From: Streptomyces sp. NBC_00102
GTDB taxonomy: Bacteria; Actinomycetota; Actinomycetes; Streptomycetales; Streptomycetaceae
Direction: 5' to 3'
NCBI RefSeq assembly: GCF_026343115.1
Contig: NZ_JAPEMC010000002.1
Location: forward strand, 248,001-312,000
DNA: 64,000 nucleotides
Positions within the stretch are counted from its first letter, which is position 1. Each line of letters starts with the position of its first letter. The position numbers and the translations under genes are program-made. Of this stretch, positions 36,601 to 41,567 are shown one piece after another. Under the pieces are notes generated by a model. That model searched no databases. It was not told the origin of the DNA and saw only the letters and a program-made list of their open reading frames with translations.

Positions 36601-36690
36601 GCCTTCGAGGAAGGTCTGCCGATCATCACCAACGATCAGCAGTTCTACAAGGCGATCAGCAGGTTCGACTACCCCAACGAGAGGTACTGA
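27628..36690 (+). CDS. giant secreted polymorphic toxin: propeller repeats, duplicated coiled-coil/ALF units, HINT, PIN nuclease
   Basis: 3,020 residues counted from TTG 27628, chosen because GAGGG lies seven bases upstream and the signal peptide (RRSAGSRAAVSAAIVLAIAA, cleavage near residue 39) then begins at once. Residues about 110-690 hold eleven or twelve repeats of roughly 45 residues with the pattern G-LH---L--DG-V-D--R--DGSW, like a beta-propeller or tectonin lectin. Residues 735-1684 and 1685-about 2528 are two tandem copies of one unit: a globular ALF-like part (SADDVRRFIQYHG in copy 1, SADDVRRLIQYKG in copy 2) and a long Ala-rich coiled coil. Residues about 2560-2740 form a Cys-containing pre-toxin region. 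Residues 2747-2888 are a HINT domain (SFPAGTRVLMADGSTRPIEE, STQNHPYYDV, HTYHVVAGATPVLVHNN). Residues 2889-3020 are a PIN-type RNase with D2896, E2930, D2985 and D3003. HINT probably releases the PIN tip. Confidence 0.88.
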   Translation: MYSIRTGRRSAGSRAAVSAAIVLAIAASTVGTTTGKAHAAVPSQAQAATSAEADLETREQAMSDAADARAEQAMFARIMHSGGPAMKANAGQWLAGRDEGPWPGWNVFLGSRSRDIVLDEDGDETDGSGLGEGIGPVAQSAQATMANGQLHVGMLTRDGSVYDDVRYPDGTWTGPILIDGGSGTTAIATTALPNGELHFELLSADGRVTDRTYQPDAYPGYFMLGGGVRKVLFDSLPGKVKSLAVTGTSANELTLAMLTGDGKVWGNVRHSDGSWSGTAAIDAGTAPSAALALATTASDQVHLEMLGTDHTVRDRVRGTNGTWAAATVVDSTGKARALSAVAVPTERLHVATLTDTGTVTDRTLQDNGSWTASTVTAPHATALSLGAQPTGELHVQATADDGRLWSTTRATSGSWSAPYVVDGAFGHAKDLQLTTLPNGDLHELTLADDGTVRDQKRGASADTWTSALSGSVVVDGSGKARAVAAASTSNGDVHAVVIDDSNTVRDYVGHPDGSWAAPAVADQSGSARAVSAVGTPDGELHIGVLKADGTVQDTVRHTDGSWTSAAVTTPRADMVALAATPAGELHVLVSGDGDKVWDTVRSTDGTWAAAKAASDGSYKADAIAANGLSDGRVRLVALDSAAGTYSGHLRGTNGKWSVDVGQLGWPLAYAKTVSVTQLANGDEHINEFSEPQVDDAFTVDDRTASAYDSSREASDEGLEAFIAPYATSSDHALPQYDTDVTDFMSSAGMFQRDWANLWVTPPVVKASQEAQDRVTEIVQELIAENDGQDPYGMYTMLGSTTNNGSADDVRRFIQYHGLPTVAPPKGSPEFRVEVEALKARWSSGDTSNPTDWNHVLVEVEETASSEWLAEQAAQAEPRNDIVDAESEALTSLETGARAMHEALGYGWAANRLLTWQANPSLRKTGTGAKTTAQAVADLATVKELVTAQAQVARKAANDAATAEAKADAAVEAAKTIARHDGTPLGRGLYYAQQSAQVTKASAAAALATANALDTAVAATDASAADSATLLANAQAQAAAARAEFLRESAEQSAKDAADLAADAKKRADEAAAAAAEVADAKATAVQAQADATAANTRAKTAAANAETERQNAATAKAKAQTERDTAGEALKKALDQGKEAATKRTASNTAGSDARKLASAAQQAAAKAAVARDNAASAQRKKDVAAANAQALAAAAVAAEGTSSAAEAKAAADRAAEAAEQARTVAETAATDAQSTSEASVAARKAATESAAAAARSTTWAADADANALITFHAAMSAESAAATAIDEAHTAAQKSVDAAGDATDAAQAALAAKSKAVEAGQQVEAALSASADAAGRAYAAGQAADVTRAAAATVAAPAASAIELSAPYAETDSSAGLATLVSKSAQSLAEQQTAAADANAAQAAAVAQEAQDAADRATGDGKRAAQAAADAAASAAEAAASAEAAQKSSTDAENDAKATGDASVKVAELDTETQALAKTASASAQAATADAQAADSAASEGEKDAAAAAATAASAGEDAANAQKVADKAAEDATAAEKAAASASEDATKAEDAAAAAEEQLRSDEAALAAQVAAAQAAAQAKHDLDARAKLMDDQASIRIGRENLAYLLHVGGVASKTLAATRLAGSGQIGTTTNLFDQDVWDAWDADVQEARDQSEGMSSRTDERQETVWKYFTSDFANTEPQYDTAVTSFLNPGTVYQRIGSAVGWGRLAQVPQASPAAQAKAAEILQEKIDAGDWYGWWQLMLDNQDLRGSADDVRRLIQYKGYPTVAPEKGTAEFDIEVERLKTRWANGDPTNPWDPYQVMVEVEEVASAQWEAEYAAQAGDRNKIANAEIKALKALQSSAVAMHDALGNAWVANNLMEAEADPNSAWNTFIKDWPTTMGGNFSSDGKPVSVTADLAALKDRVDALSATATQNAKDAQAAADAVVAAEDEAAATAEAGGVPEGRALAYANQSAQVTKSAAAATQATSLAMKTAVAATNATVADSAALLANASAQAHAARAAFLRETAQDSAEKAEADAVAAHGKAVAAADAAAIVAADKAKIGPLETSSKAAAATAKSAAATADSEAQKAATARATAESERDKAEAADADAQAQADIAAEHEANAASEADRAAGDEDTAAKAEQDAAAAKSRATAANKAMDQARAKAAAADAAAAAAVGTSAADDAAAAAKQARLEANAAALAADQANNDALDAGAAAVAARAAATVSTAAAEKATSAAKVADKAAAQTSANAAEGHALAAEAIEQAGVAAQNSDAAQALSKDAAKEAENAKVAAEGARNEADGAASDSATATGQAHAAAQQAEIARDTANAVTAPADQAIELGIAFAATDATAGLSVVVSDTAKTLAEQEVEVAELRADEAEAFAEAAQDAADRADADAKLAAQAAADAAASAARAAREAANALKSATQAASDAKEVKAGSERLDALNSQAQNSAWEANASASDARDDASAARSAADDSELDAASARGAADRAQTSADNASDSADEAEVSSRLAAEHAANAQADADESAKIAAATGQLEEDRTTTSGQPAGGGEVDGEYPGVVVEPVDLKQTAQATDQCRATSQILHCSMPVDVHITGTAMFFLVTCADPNATASQCIASGHYEKDYLDKAKIDFTDHRVVDVNVWEFDVNLAKSIGYALISDFVGCAKHFDLGSSDCQWAIASIVVPAALKAVVKGAAALRMAMAIGDLAGTEAAMNVLSNLARTGAINAITFRNFRNAAMLSRIRSIAVGLTCVNPAHSFPAGTRVLMADGSTRPIEEVRVGDEVRSATAGGASEPRSVEHTFVTQTDTEFTDLTVDTADGPRVVTSTQNHPYYDVTEGVFVDAAELKVGDLLQSVGGRTATVGAVRNYTGAMVTYDLTVSGLHTYHVVAGATPVLVHNNACEEVAMDTNALISALFQGKEAEVDAAIAGRRPVISPQAFKEVTVDGGNPEKVVLDWLEARGGRIGAEANVDAAQAFQEYLRELWKGANKPVLKDDDALVLASAFEEGLPIITNDQQFYKAISRFDYPNERY
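27958..29715 (+). repeat. eleven to twelve propeller-like repeats within the giant gene
   Basis: The encoded repeats share a GELHVGML-type strand, a DG-V-D turn and a DGSW end, each about 45 residues. Clear copies include GQLHVGMLTRDGSVYDDVR, GELHIGVLKADGTVQDTVR and GELHVLVSGDGDKVWDTVR. They suggest a sugar- or surface-binding beta-propeller at the tip distal to the toxin. Confidence 0.75.
29830..35210 (+). repeat. tandem duplication of a 950-codon unit within the giant gene
   Basis: Unit 1 starts at QYDTDVTDF (29830) and unit 2 at QYDTAVTSF (32680), exactly 2,850 bases apart. The landmarks keep the same spacing: SADDVRRFIQYHG and SADDVRRLIQYKG also lie 2,850 bases apart. The copies have diverged in sequence but kept register, so the duplication is old. 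Confidence 0.85.
35866..36291 (+). other. HINT autoprocessing domain of the giant toxin
   Basis: Intein-like Hedgehog/INT domain: block A with a Ser at the splice-nucleophile position (SFPAGT), the T-x-x-H block (TQNHPYY), and the C-terminal HN block (VLVHNN). In polymorphic toxins such a domain cuts after or near the HN motif to free the C-terminal toxin. Confidence 0.85.
36292..36690 (+). other. C-terminal PIN-type nuclease toxin domain
   Basis: 133 codons after the HINT HN motif. The PIN pattern is complete: AMDTNALISAL (first Asp), PQAFKEV (Glu), DDDALVLASAFEEGLPIITND (third and fourth acidic positions). PIN domains are Mg2+/Mn2+-dependent RNases and are the toxins of VapC modules. Here it is a domain at the tip of a secreted protein, not a free VapC. 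Confidence 0.8.
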
Positions 36691-36691
36691 C

Positions 36692-37006
36692 ATGGGCACC
36701 TACAACCTGCTCACGGTGCCCCGGCCGCAGCCGTGCACGAAGTGCGGAAGCACCGCCGATCTGGTGATCCAGTTCCACTTCGGCGGTGTCCGGCTGAGAA
36801 ACCTCTCGATCGGCGACGCGGTCGACTGGTCGGGGAAGACGAAGGGGTCCCCGCAGAAGGGCCGCTCCGACGTCCTCGGCTACCCGGAACCGTGCCCTGC
36901 GTGCGGATTCGACGACGACCGCCTGTGCGTCGTGGAGTTCGACGGCGACGTGATCACCGGCTACCGGCGGGCAGAGGAGGCAGACCTGATGCGGCTCGAA
37001 CAGTGA
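36692..37006 (+). CDS. candidate immunity protein with two CxxC pairs
   Basis: 104 residues, starting one base after the toxin stop; its ribosome binding site GAGAGG lies in the toxin's last codons, so translation is coupled. CTKCG near residue 14 and CPACG near residue 70 form a predicted zinc-ribbon pair; a hydrophobic FDGDVITGYR segment follows. I recognise no named family. Its place directly behind a polymorphic toxin tip and the absence of a signal peptide fit a cytoplasmic immunity protein that binds the PIN domain (inference). An alternative is a general zinc-ribbon protein of this locus. Confidence 0.8.
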   Translation: MGTYNLLTVPRPQPCTKCGSTADLVIQFHFGGVRLRNLSIGDAVDWSGKTKGSPQKGRSDVLGYPEPCPACGFDDDRLCVVEFDGDVITGYRRAEEADLMRLEQ

Positions 37007-37041
37007 GTCGCAGGGCCTGACATCCGTCGGGGAGCACGAAG

Positions 37042-37082
37042 GGGAGGCCCCCGCCCAGTCAGCACCCGGGCGGGGGCCTCCC
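37042..37082 (+). terminator. 15-bp perfect hairpin after the immunity gene
   Basis: Arms 37042-37056 and 37068-37082 are exact reverse complements around an 11-nt loop. It ends the toxin-immunity transcript 36 bases after its stop. Confidence 0.8.
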
Positions 37083-37204
37083 TGTCGACGAGCGCGTCCG
37101 GTGCGCCCTGCTTCGAGGCGTACCGGACGTACGACGAGGGCGGCGGATGCCCGTTCGGTTGTTGCGGGGCGGGAGGCGTCGCGGACCGTCGGGCATCCCC
37201 TACG

Positions 37205-37417
37205 GTGTACGGCAAGGCCATCGGTGACTCGATCGCATGGTCGGACAGGGCGGAAGGGGAGCCCCGGACTCGCCGGTTCGAGATTCCGGGCTGTCAGGAA
37301 CGGTGCCCGTCGTGCGGTTCGGACATCGAGGGATTCGTCCTCGTGCAGTTCGACGGCGATCTGATCACCGGCTACCGCGAGGCCACCGAAGAGGACATGG
37401 AGTCCTTCGACTGGTGA
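37205..37417 (+). pseudogene. truncated second copy of the immunity gene
   Basis: From a GTG at 37205 the 70 codons encode a protein homologous to the C-terminal two thirds of the immunity protein: IGDSIAWS matches IGDAVDWS, RCPSCGS matches PCPACGF and VQFDGDLITGYRE matches VEFDGDVITGYRR. The N-terminal part with the first CxxC is missing. The frame stays open upstream to about 37080 without a start, and there is no ribosome binding site. It looks like a remnant of an older immunity gene left when the toxin tip was replaced, but a short functional protein cannot be excluded. Confidence 0.65.
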
Positions 37418-37457
37418 TCTCCGGGGCTCGACGGGCTTGCCCCGGAACGTCGCACGA

Positions 37458-37497
37458 AAGGCGGCCCCGCCCGGTGTGAACCGGGCGGGGCCGCCTT
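37458..37497. terminator. 17-bp perfect hairpin
   Basis: AAGGCGGCCCCGCCCGG (37458-37474) pairs exactly with 37481-37497 around TGTGAA. The A-run on the left and TT on the right suit termination in both directions between the immunity remnant and the convergent ALF-repeat gene. Confidence 0.85.
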
Positions 37498-37552
37498 GTC
37501 GTTCGTCCGGCCCGTACGCCCCCGAGGAAGCCCACGGCGGCTGTTGAGCCGT

Positions 37553-37584
37553 TCCGTTCAGCCGTTCAGCCGTTCAGCCGTTCA
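37553..37584. repeat. 8-bp tandem repeat
   Basis: Four nearly exact units of GCCGTTCA lie just beyond the stop of the ALF-repeat protein gene. No function is seen. Confidence 0.6.
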
Positions 37585-37601
37585 GGCGGTCAGCCGTTCC
37601 G

Positions 37602-38714
37602 TCAGCCCGTGGCGCCGGCGCGGCGACGACGCGCGGCGACCAGCAGGACGCCTCCGGCGGCCACCGCCGCGACCCCGCCGGCGAGCGCGAGGCCCGTGCC
37701 GGCGTCCGTACCGGTGGAGGCGAGCGGGCCGCTGCCCTGTGCCGTCACGTTCGCGTTGCCCTCCGAACCGCCGGAACCCGATCCGGAAACGGAGCCGGAA
37801 GCCGAGGCGGCGGTGCCGCCGTCCGTACCGTTCTCGTCGGAGGCGGGGTGGACCGTGCTGCCGCCGCCCGACGTGGTGCCGGAGTCGGTGCCCGAGGTTC
37901 CGCCGGTCTGGGCGCCGCTGCCGGAGGCGCTGCCGCCGTCGGTACCGGTCGTTCCGTCCGTGCCGCCCTCGCCCGCCTGGGCGGCGTCCTTCTCGTCCTG
38001 GGCGCGCGCCGTGTACTGGCCCGTCTCCAGGAACGCCACGCGGTCCTCGGGCGTGCCCTTCAGGGCCGCTTTACCGGCCTCCCTGACGTGCGGCCCGCCC
38101 AGCTGGACGATCCGGGCGACCTCCACCCTGTTGTCCGTGTCGCGGGCCTCGTGCTGACCGGTCTCCAGGAACGCGGCGCGGTCCTCCGGCGTGCCGTCGA
38201 GCGCCGCCCTGGCCGCCGCCTGCACGGAGGGGCCGCCCGTGCCGATCAGCTGGGCGACGAGCACCCGGTTGTCCTCGTCGCGGGCCGTGTACTGGCCGGT
38301 CTCCAGGAAGGCGACGCGGTCCTCGGGGGTACCGTCCAGCGCCCTGCTGCCTTCCCGCTTCACCCCGCGACCGCCGACGCTCATGATGCGCGCGATGGCG
38401 ATGCGGTTGTCCTGGTCCCGGGCGGTGTACTGGCCGGTCGTCAGGAACGCGCGCATGGCGTCCGCGCCCCCGTCGATCGCCGCGCTGCCCGCCTCGGCCA
38501 CCACGGAATCCTTCCCGGCCGCGCCGATGAGGCGAAGGATCTCGATCCGGTCCTTCTCCGCCTGGTCCTCACCGTCCGAGGAGGACACCGGCGAGGTGTC
38601 CGCGGCCGCGGCCGCGGCCGGGTCGGTCCCGGCCGCCGACGCGGGGGACGACAGCAGGAAAGCGGGGGCGACGGCGGCTGCGGCGAGCAGGGTGCCGACT
38701 CTGGATATCTTCAA
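37602..38714 (-). CDS. ALF-repeat cell-wall protein with LAxTG sortase signal
   Basis: 370 residues. Signal peptide about residues 1-28 (LLAAAAVAPAFLLSSPASAAG). Residues about 53-240 hold four ALF repeats of about 48 residues, with the pattern ALDGTPEDRVAFLETGQYTARDxDNRVxVAxLIxxGG. A Gly/Ser/Thr-rich linker (about 241-330) spans the wall. The C-terminus has LASTG (331-335), a hydrophobic segment and a basic RRRR tail, the sorting signal of class E sortases in Streptomyces. ALF-like segments also occur in the giant toxin, suggesting a shared surface role. The TTG start is forced by an in-frame stop just upstream. Confidence 0.87.
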   Translation of the reverse strand: MKISRVGTLLAAAAVAPAFLLSSPASAAGTDPAAAAAADTSPVSSSDGEDQAEKDRIEILRLIGAAGKDSVVAEAGSAAIDGGADAMRAFLTTGQYTARDQDNRIAIARIMSVGGRGVKREGSRALDGTPEDRVAFLETGQYTARDEDNRVLVAQLIGTGGPSVQAAARAALDGTPEDRAAFLETGQHEARDTDNRVEVARIVQLGGPHVREAGKAALKGTPEDRVAFLETGQYTARAQDEKDAAQAGEGGTDGTTGTDGGSASGSGAQTGGTSGTDSGTTSGGGSTVHPASDENGTDGGTAASASGSVSGSGSGGSEGNANVTAQGSGPLASTGTDAGTGLALAGGVAAVAAGGVLLVAARRRRAGATG

Positions 38715-39102
38715 GAAGAGCTCTCACTTCACCCAAGGAATCATCAAGTATGAGAGGTGAGTGTAGTGCGCACGTCTGACAAGAGCCTTCGATTTCCTGC
38801 GGGTTGAGCCATCCCTCGCGGTTCCTGACGAGTGGTCGGCCGGGGCCGGCCGCAGGAAGGGTCCCGTCGGCGCGGAAGGTACCCGAACCGTCTCGGGGCA
38901 CCGCGGGAAGCCGGTACGGGACCGGCCGCGGACCTCCGCCGCACGCGGGGGCCCGGCCGGTCCGGTGGGGTGGCCGGCGTACCTGTCCGGGACGTTCCGC
39001 CCGGCGGGCACCCCGGACGGAACCTCCGTATAAAGGGCCTGAGAGCGGCACGGGGGCAGAGGCGGACGCGCCGGACGAGCGACGCGGCGGACGAGGAGGG
39101 CC
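38715..39102. other. intergenic region between divergent genes
   Basis: 388 bp between the ALF-repeat gene (leftward) and the aminotransferase-like gene (rightward). The first 80 bases are AT-richer (about 38715-38800) and probably hold the promoter of the ALF gene. No operator or RNA structure is clear. Confidence 0.45.
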
Positions 39103-40362
39103 ATGCACCGGACCGAGCACGGCCCGCACGACCGGGACGGTCACGGCCCGCACCGTGCGCGGGAGGACCGGGGGCCGGTCCGTTACGGTCCGCCCGTCCC
39201 CGACCCGGGGCTCCCCGTCCTGCCCGAGCTCGTCGGGGTGCTGGCCGCCACGGCGGGGGACACCCGGCCGGAACCCCCGGGTGGCGGAACGGTTCTCCGG
39301 GAGGCGGCGTGCGCCTACTGGGCCCGGCGGGGGCTCGGCGGCCGGCCCTCGGACGTCGCCGCCGCCCCGGGCACCCAGGCGCTGCTGCTCGGACTCATCG
39401 CCGCGCACGGCGGGGACGTCCTCATGCCCAGGCCCTGCCCGGCGGCCTGGATTCCGCAGGCCCGGCTGCTCGGCCGGCCCGCCTACCACGTGCCGACGCC
39501 CGCCGAATGCGGCGGCGTGCCCGACCCGTACGCCCTGCTGGAGACCGTCCGCCGGGTACGCGCCGAGGGCGGGCGCCCCCGGCTGCTGGTGCTCTCCGTG
39601 GCCGACGACCCCACCGCCACCGTCGCGCCGCCCGAACTCGTCCGCGAGGCGTGCGAGGCGGCCGTCGCCGAGGGCCTCCACATCATCAGCGACGAGACCT
39701 GGCGCGACACCCTGCACCGGCCGCACGACACCGTGCTGCTCAGCCCCGCCGAGATGTGCCCCGACGACGTAACGGTCCTCACCGACCTCTCGGGCGCCCT
39801 CGCCCCGGCTGCCTGGCCCGTCGCCGTGGCACGTTTCCCCGCCACCCGCCGGGGCGCCGCGCGCCGCGCCCGTACCCTCGACGTCCTCACCGCGCTGGGC
39901 GCCCTCGTCGCCACCCCGGTCGCCCGTGCCGCCGCGCACGCCCTGCGTGAGCCGGACGCGGTCACCGCCCGGATCAGGCAGGCCGCAGGGCTCCAGGCAC
40001 AGATCGCCGCCGCCGCCCACCGCGCCGTACTGGCCGCCGGGGCCCTGGCGCGCCCCCCGCAGGCGGGCCGGCACCTCTACGCCGACCTCGGACCGCTGCG
40101 CACCCGGCTGGCCGAGCGCGGGGTGACGGACTCCATGGAGCTGGAGGAGTACCTCACCGGCCGGCTGGGCGCCCCGGCCCCGGGCGGGCACCGGTTCGGG
40201 GACGAGCTGGGGGCGCTGCGGGCCCGCCTGGGGACCGGTGGCCTCGTCGGGGCGACGCCCGACCAGCGGGCCGCGTCCCTCGCCTCGGCGGCGCCGCTGG
40301 AATTGCCGCACGTCGGATACGCGCTGAGCATGTTCGCAGCGGCTTTCGACGAACTCCGGTGA
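39103..40362 (+). CDS. aminotransferase class I/II-fold protein lacking lysine
   Basis: 419 residues with the fold-type I outline: APGTQALLLGLIAAHG at the cofactor phosphate region, LSVADDPTATVAPPEL (where NPTG is usual), IISDETWRD (DExY motif) and VLTDLSGALAPAAWP, where the Schiff-base Lys sits in SxxK. No lysine occurs anywhere in the protein, so PLP cannot be bound as an internal aldimine. The protein is probably not a normal transaminase; regulatory or structural roles are possible. GAGGAGGGCC precedes the ATG. The MBL hydrolase gene follows after 13 bases. Confidence 0.85.
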   Translation: MHRTEHGPHDRDGHGPHRAREDRGPVRYGPPVPDPGLPVLPELVGVLAATAGDTRPEPPGGGTVLREAACAYWARRGLGGRPSDVAAAPGTQALLLGLIAAHGGDVLMPRPCPAAWIPQARLLGRPAYHVPTPAECGGVPDPYALLETVRRVRAEGGRPRLLVLSVADDPTATVAPPELVREACEAAVAEGLHIISDETWRDTLHRPHDTVLLSPAEMCPDDVTVLTDLSGALAPAAWPVAVARFPATRRGAARRARTLDVLTALGALVATPVARAAAHALREPDAVTARIRQAAGLQAQIAAAAHRAVLAAGALARPPQAGRHLYADLGPLRTRLAERGVTDSMELEEYLTGRLGAPAPGGHRFGDELGALRARLGTGGLVGATPDQRAASLASAAPLELPHVGYALSMFAAAFDELR

Positions 40363-40375
40363 CGGGAGATCCGCG

Positions 40376-41491
40376 ATGACCGAACAGACCGGGCCTTCCC
40401 GCACCGACGCGGACCGGCAGCCACGAGCGGACACCGGCGCGCGGACCGGGAGCCCGCCCGCCGGGGAGCGCGTCTGGCCGAAGACCTTCGCCGACCGGCT
40501 CACCGCGCCCCTGCCGGGGATCAGGGCCATGACCCGGCTGGTCCGCGAACGCTCCCTGCGCCCGGACGCCGCGGGGCTCCGGGGCGTCCACCTGCTGCCC
40601 TTCGACCCGGCGCCGCTGCCCCCGCCCGGCCGGGACGCGGTCACCTGGGCCGGGCACGCCAGCTGGATCGTGCGCATCGGGGGGCTGAACGTCCTCACCG
40701 ACCCCGTGTGGTCCCGGCGCATCCTCGGCACTCCGGCCAGGGTCACCCCGGTGGGCGTGGCGTGGGAGACCCTCCCGCCGGTCGACGCGGTCGTCGTCAG
40801 CCACAACCACTTCGACCACCTGGATGCCCCGACGCTCCGCCGACTCCCGCGCGACACGCCGATGTTCGTGCCCGCGGGACTCGCCCGGTGGTTCAGGCGC
40901 CGCAAGTTCACCCGGGTCACCGAACTCGACTGGTGGGAGACGGCCGAACTGCGGGGTGTCCGCTTCGCGTTCGTACCCGCGCACCACTGGTCGCGGCGGA
41001 CCCTCTTCGACACCTGCCGCTCGCTCTGGGGCGGCTGGGTCCTCACCGACACGACCGCCGACACGACCGCCGGCACGACCGCCGGCACGACCGCCGGCAC
41101 GACCGACGCCCCGGGGACGCCGGGGCGGAAGGTCTACTTCGCGGGGGACACCGGGTACGGCCACTGGTTCCGGGAGATCGGCCGCCACCACCCGGGCATC
41201 GACCTGGCGTTGCTGCCGATCGGCGCGTACGCCCCCCGGTGGTGGCTCGCCGACGTGCACACCGACCCCGAGGAGGCGGTGCGGGCGTACGAGGACCTCG
41301 GCGCCAGAGCCATGGCGCCGATGCACTGGGCGACGTTCCTGCTCTCCGCCGAGCCCGTGCTGGAGCCGCTGGTGCGGCTGCGGGTCGCCTGGCAGCGGGC
41401 CGGCCACCCGCGCGAGCGCCTCTGGGACCTGCCCATCGGTGGTTCGCGCGTGTTCGGTGAACCGGCCCGCCCCGGCCCGGCGCACGGCTGA
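40376..41491 (+). CDS. MBL-fold metallo-hydrolase (NAPE-PLD/UlaG-like)
   Basis: 371 residues. The metal motif is SHNHFDHLD (HxHxDH), with later ligands in VPAHHWS, YFAGDTGYG and APMHW. WAGHASWIVRIGGLNVLTDPVWS matches the NAPE-PLD-like branch of metallo-beta-lactamase-fold enzymes. An unusual Thr-rich insert (TADTTAGTTAGTTAG) is encoded by 12-bp repeats. It probably forms a unit with the lysine-free aminotransferase gene upstream. Confidence 0.88.
   Translation: MTEQTGPSRTDADRQPRADTGARTGSPPAGERVWPKTFADRLTAPLPGIRAMTRLVRERSLRPDAAGLRGVHLLPFDPAPLPPPGRDAVTWAGHASWIVRIGGLNVLTDPVWSRRILGTPARVTPVGVAWETLPPVDAVVVSHNHFDHLDAPTLRRLPRDTPMFVPAGLARWFRRRKFTRVTELDWWETAELRGVRFAFVPAHHWSRRTLFDTCRSLWGGWVLTDTTADTTAGTTAGTTAGTTDAPGTPGRKVYFAGDTGYGHWFREIGRHHPGIDLALLPIGAYAPRWWLADVHTDPEEAVRAYEDLGARAMAPMHWATFLLSAEPVLEPLVRLRVAWQRAGHPRERLWDLPIGGSRVFGEPARPGPAHG
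41048..41107 (+). repeat. in-frame 12-bp tandem repeat within the MBL gene
   Basis: Five units: GACACGACCGCC twice, GGCACGACCGCC twice and a changed GGCACGACCGAC. They encode TTAD/TTAG four-residue repeats in a surface loop. A multiple of three keeps the frame, so copy number may vary between strains. Confidence 0.8.
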
Positions 41492-41550
41492 GAGCCGGCA
41501 CCGGCGTACGGCTGAGAGTCGCCCGGCCCGGCGCACGGCTGACAGTCGGC
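41481..41550. repeat. degenerate repeats after the MBL gene
   Basis: Three imperfect copies of CGCACGGCTGAGAGTC lie at about 41481, 41504 and 41532; the first overlaps the MBL stop codon. No function is clear. Confidence 0.5.
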
Positions 41551-41567
41551 CGGTCCGGGGCCGAGCG

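Noticed and set aside
29545..36699. A very long open frame antisense to the giant toxin gene (2,384 codons)
   Set aside because: It mirrors the Ala/Gly codon bias of the sense strand, has low-complexity Gly/Arg/Val composition and no domain; a shadow frame.
37095..37204. An intact N-terminus for the second immunity copy
   Set aside because: The frame is open, with a CPFGCC stretch at about the right distance, but no start codon or ribosome binding site exists and the sequence does not match the first copy there.
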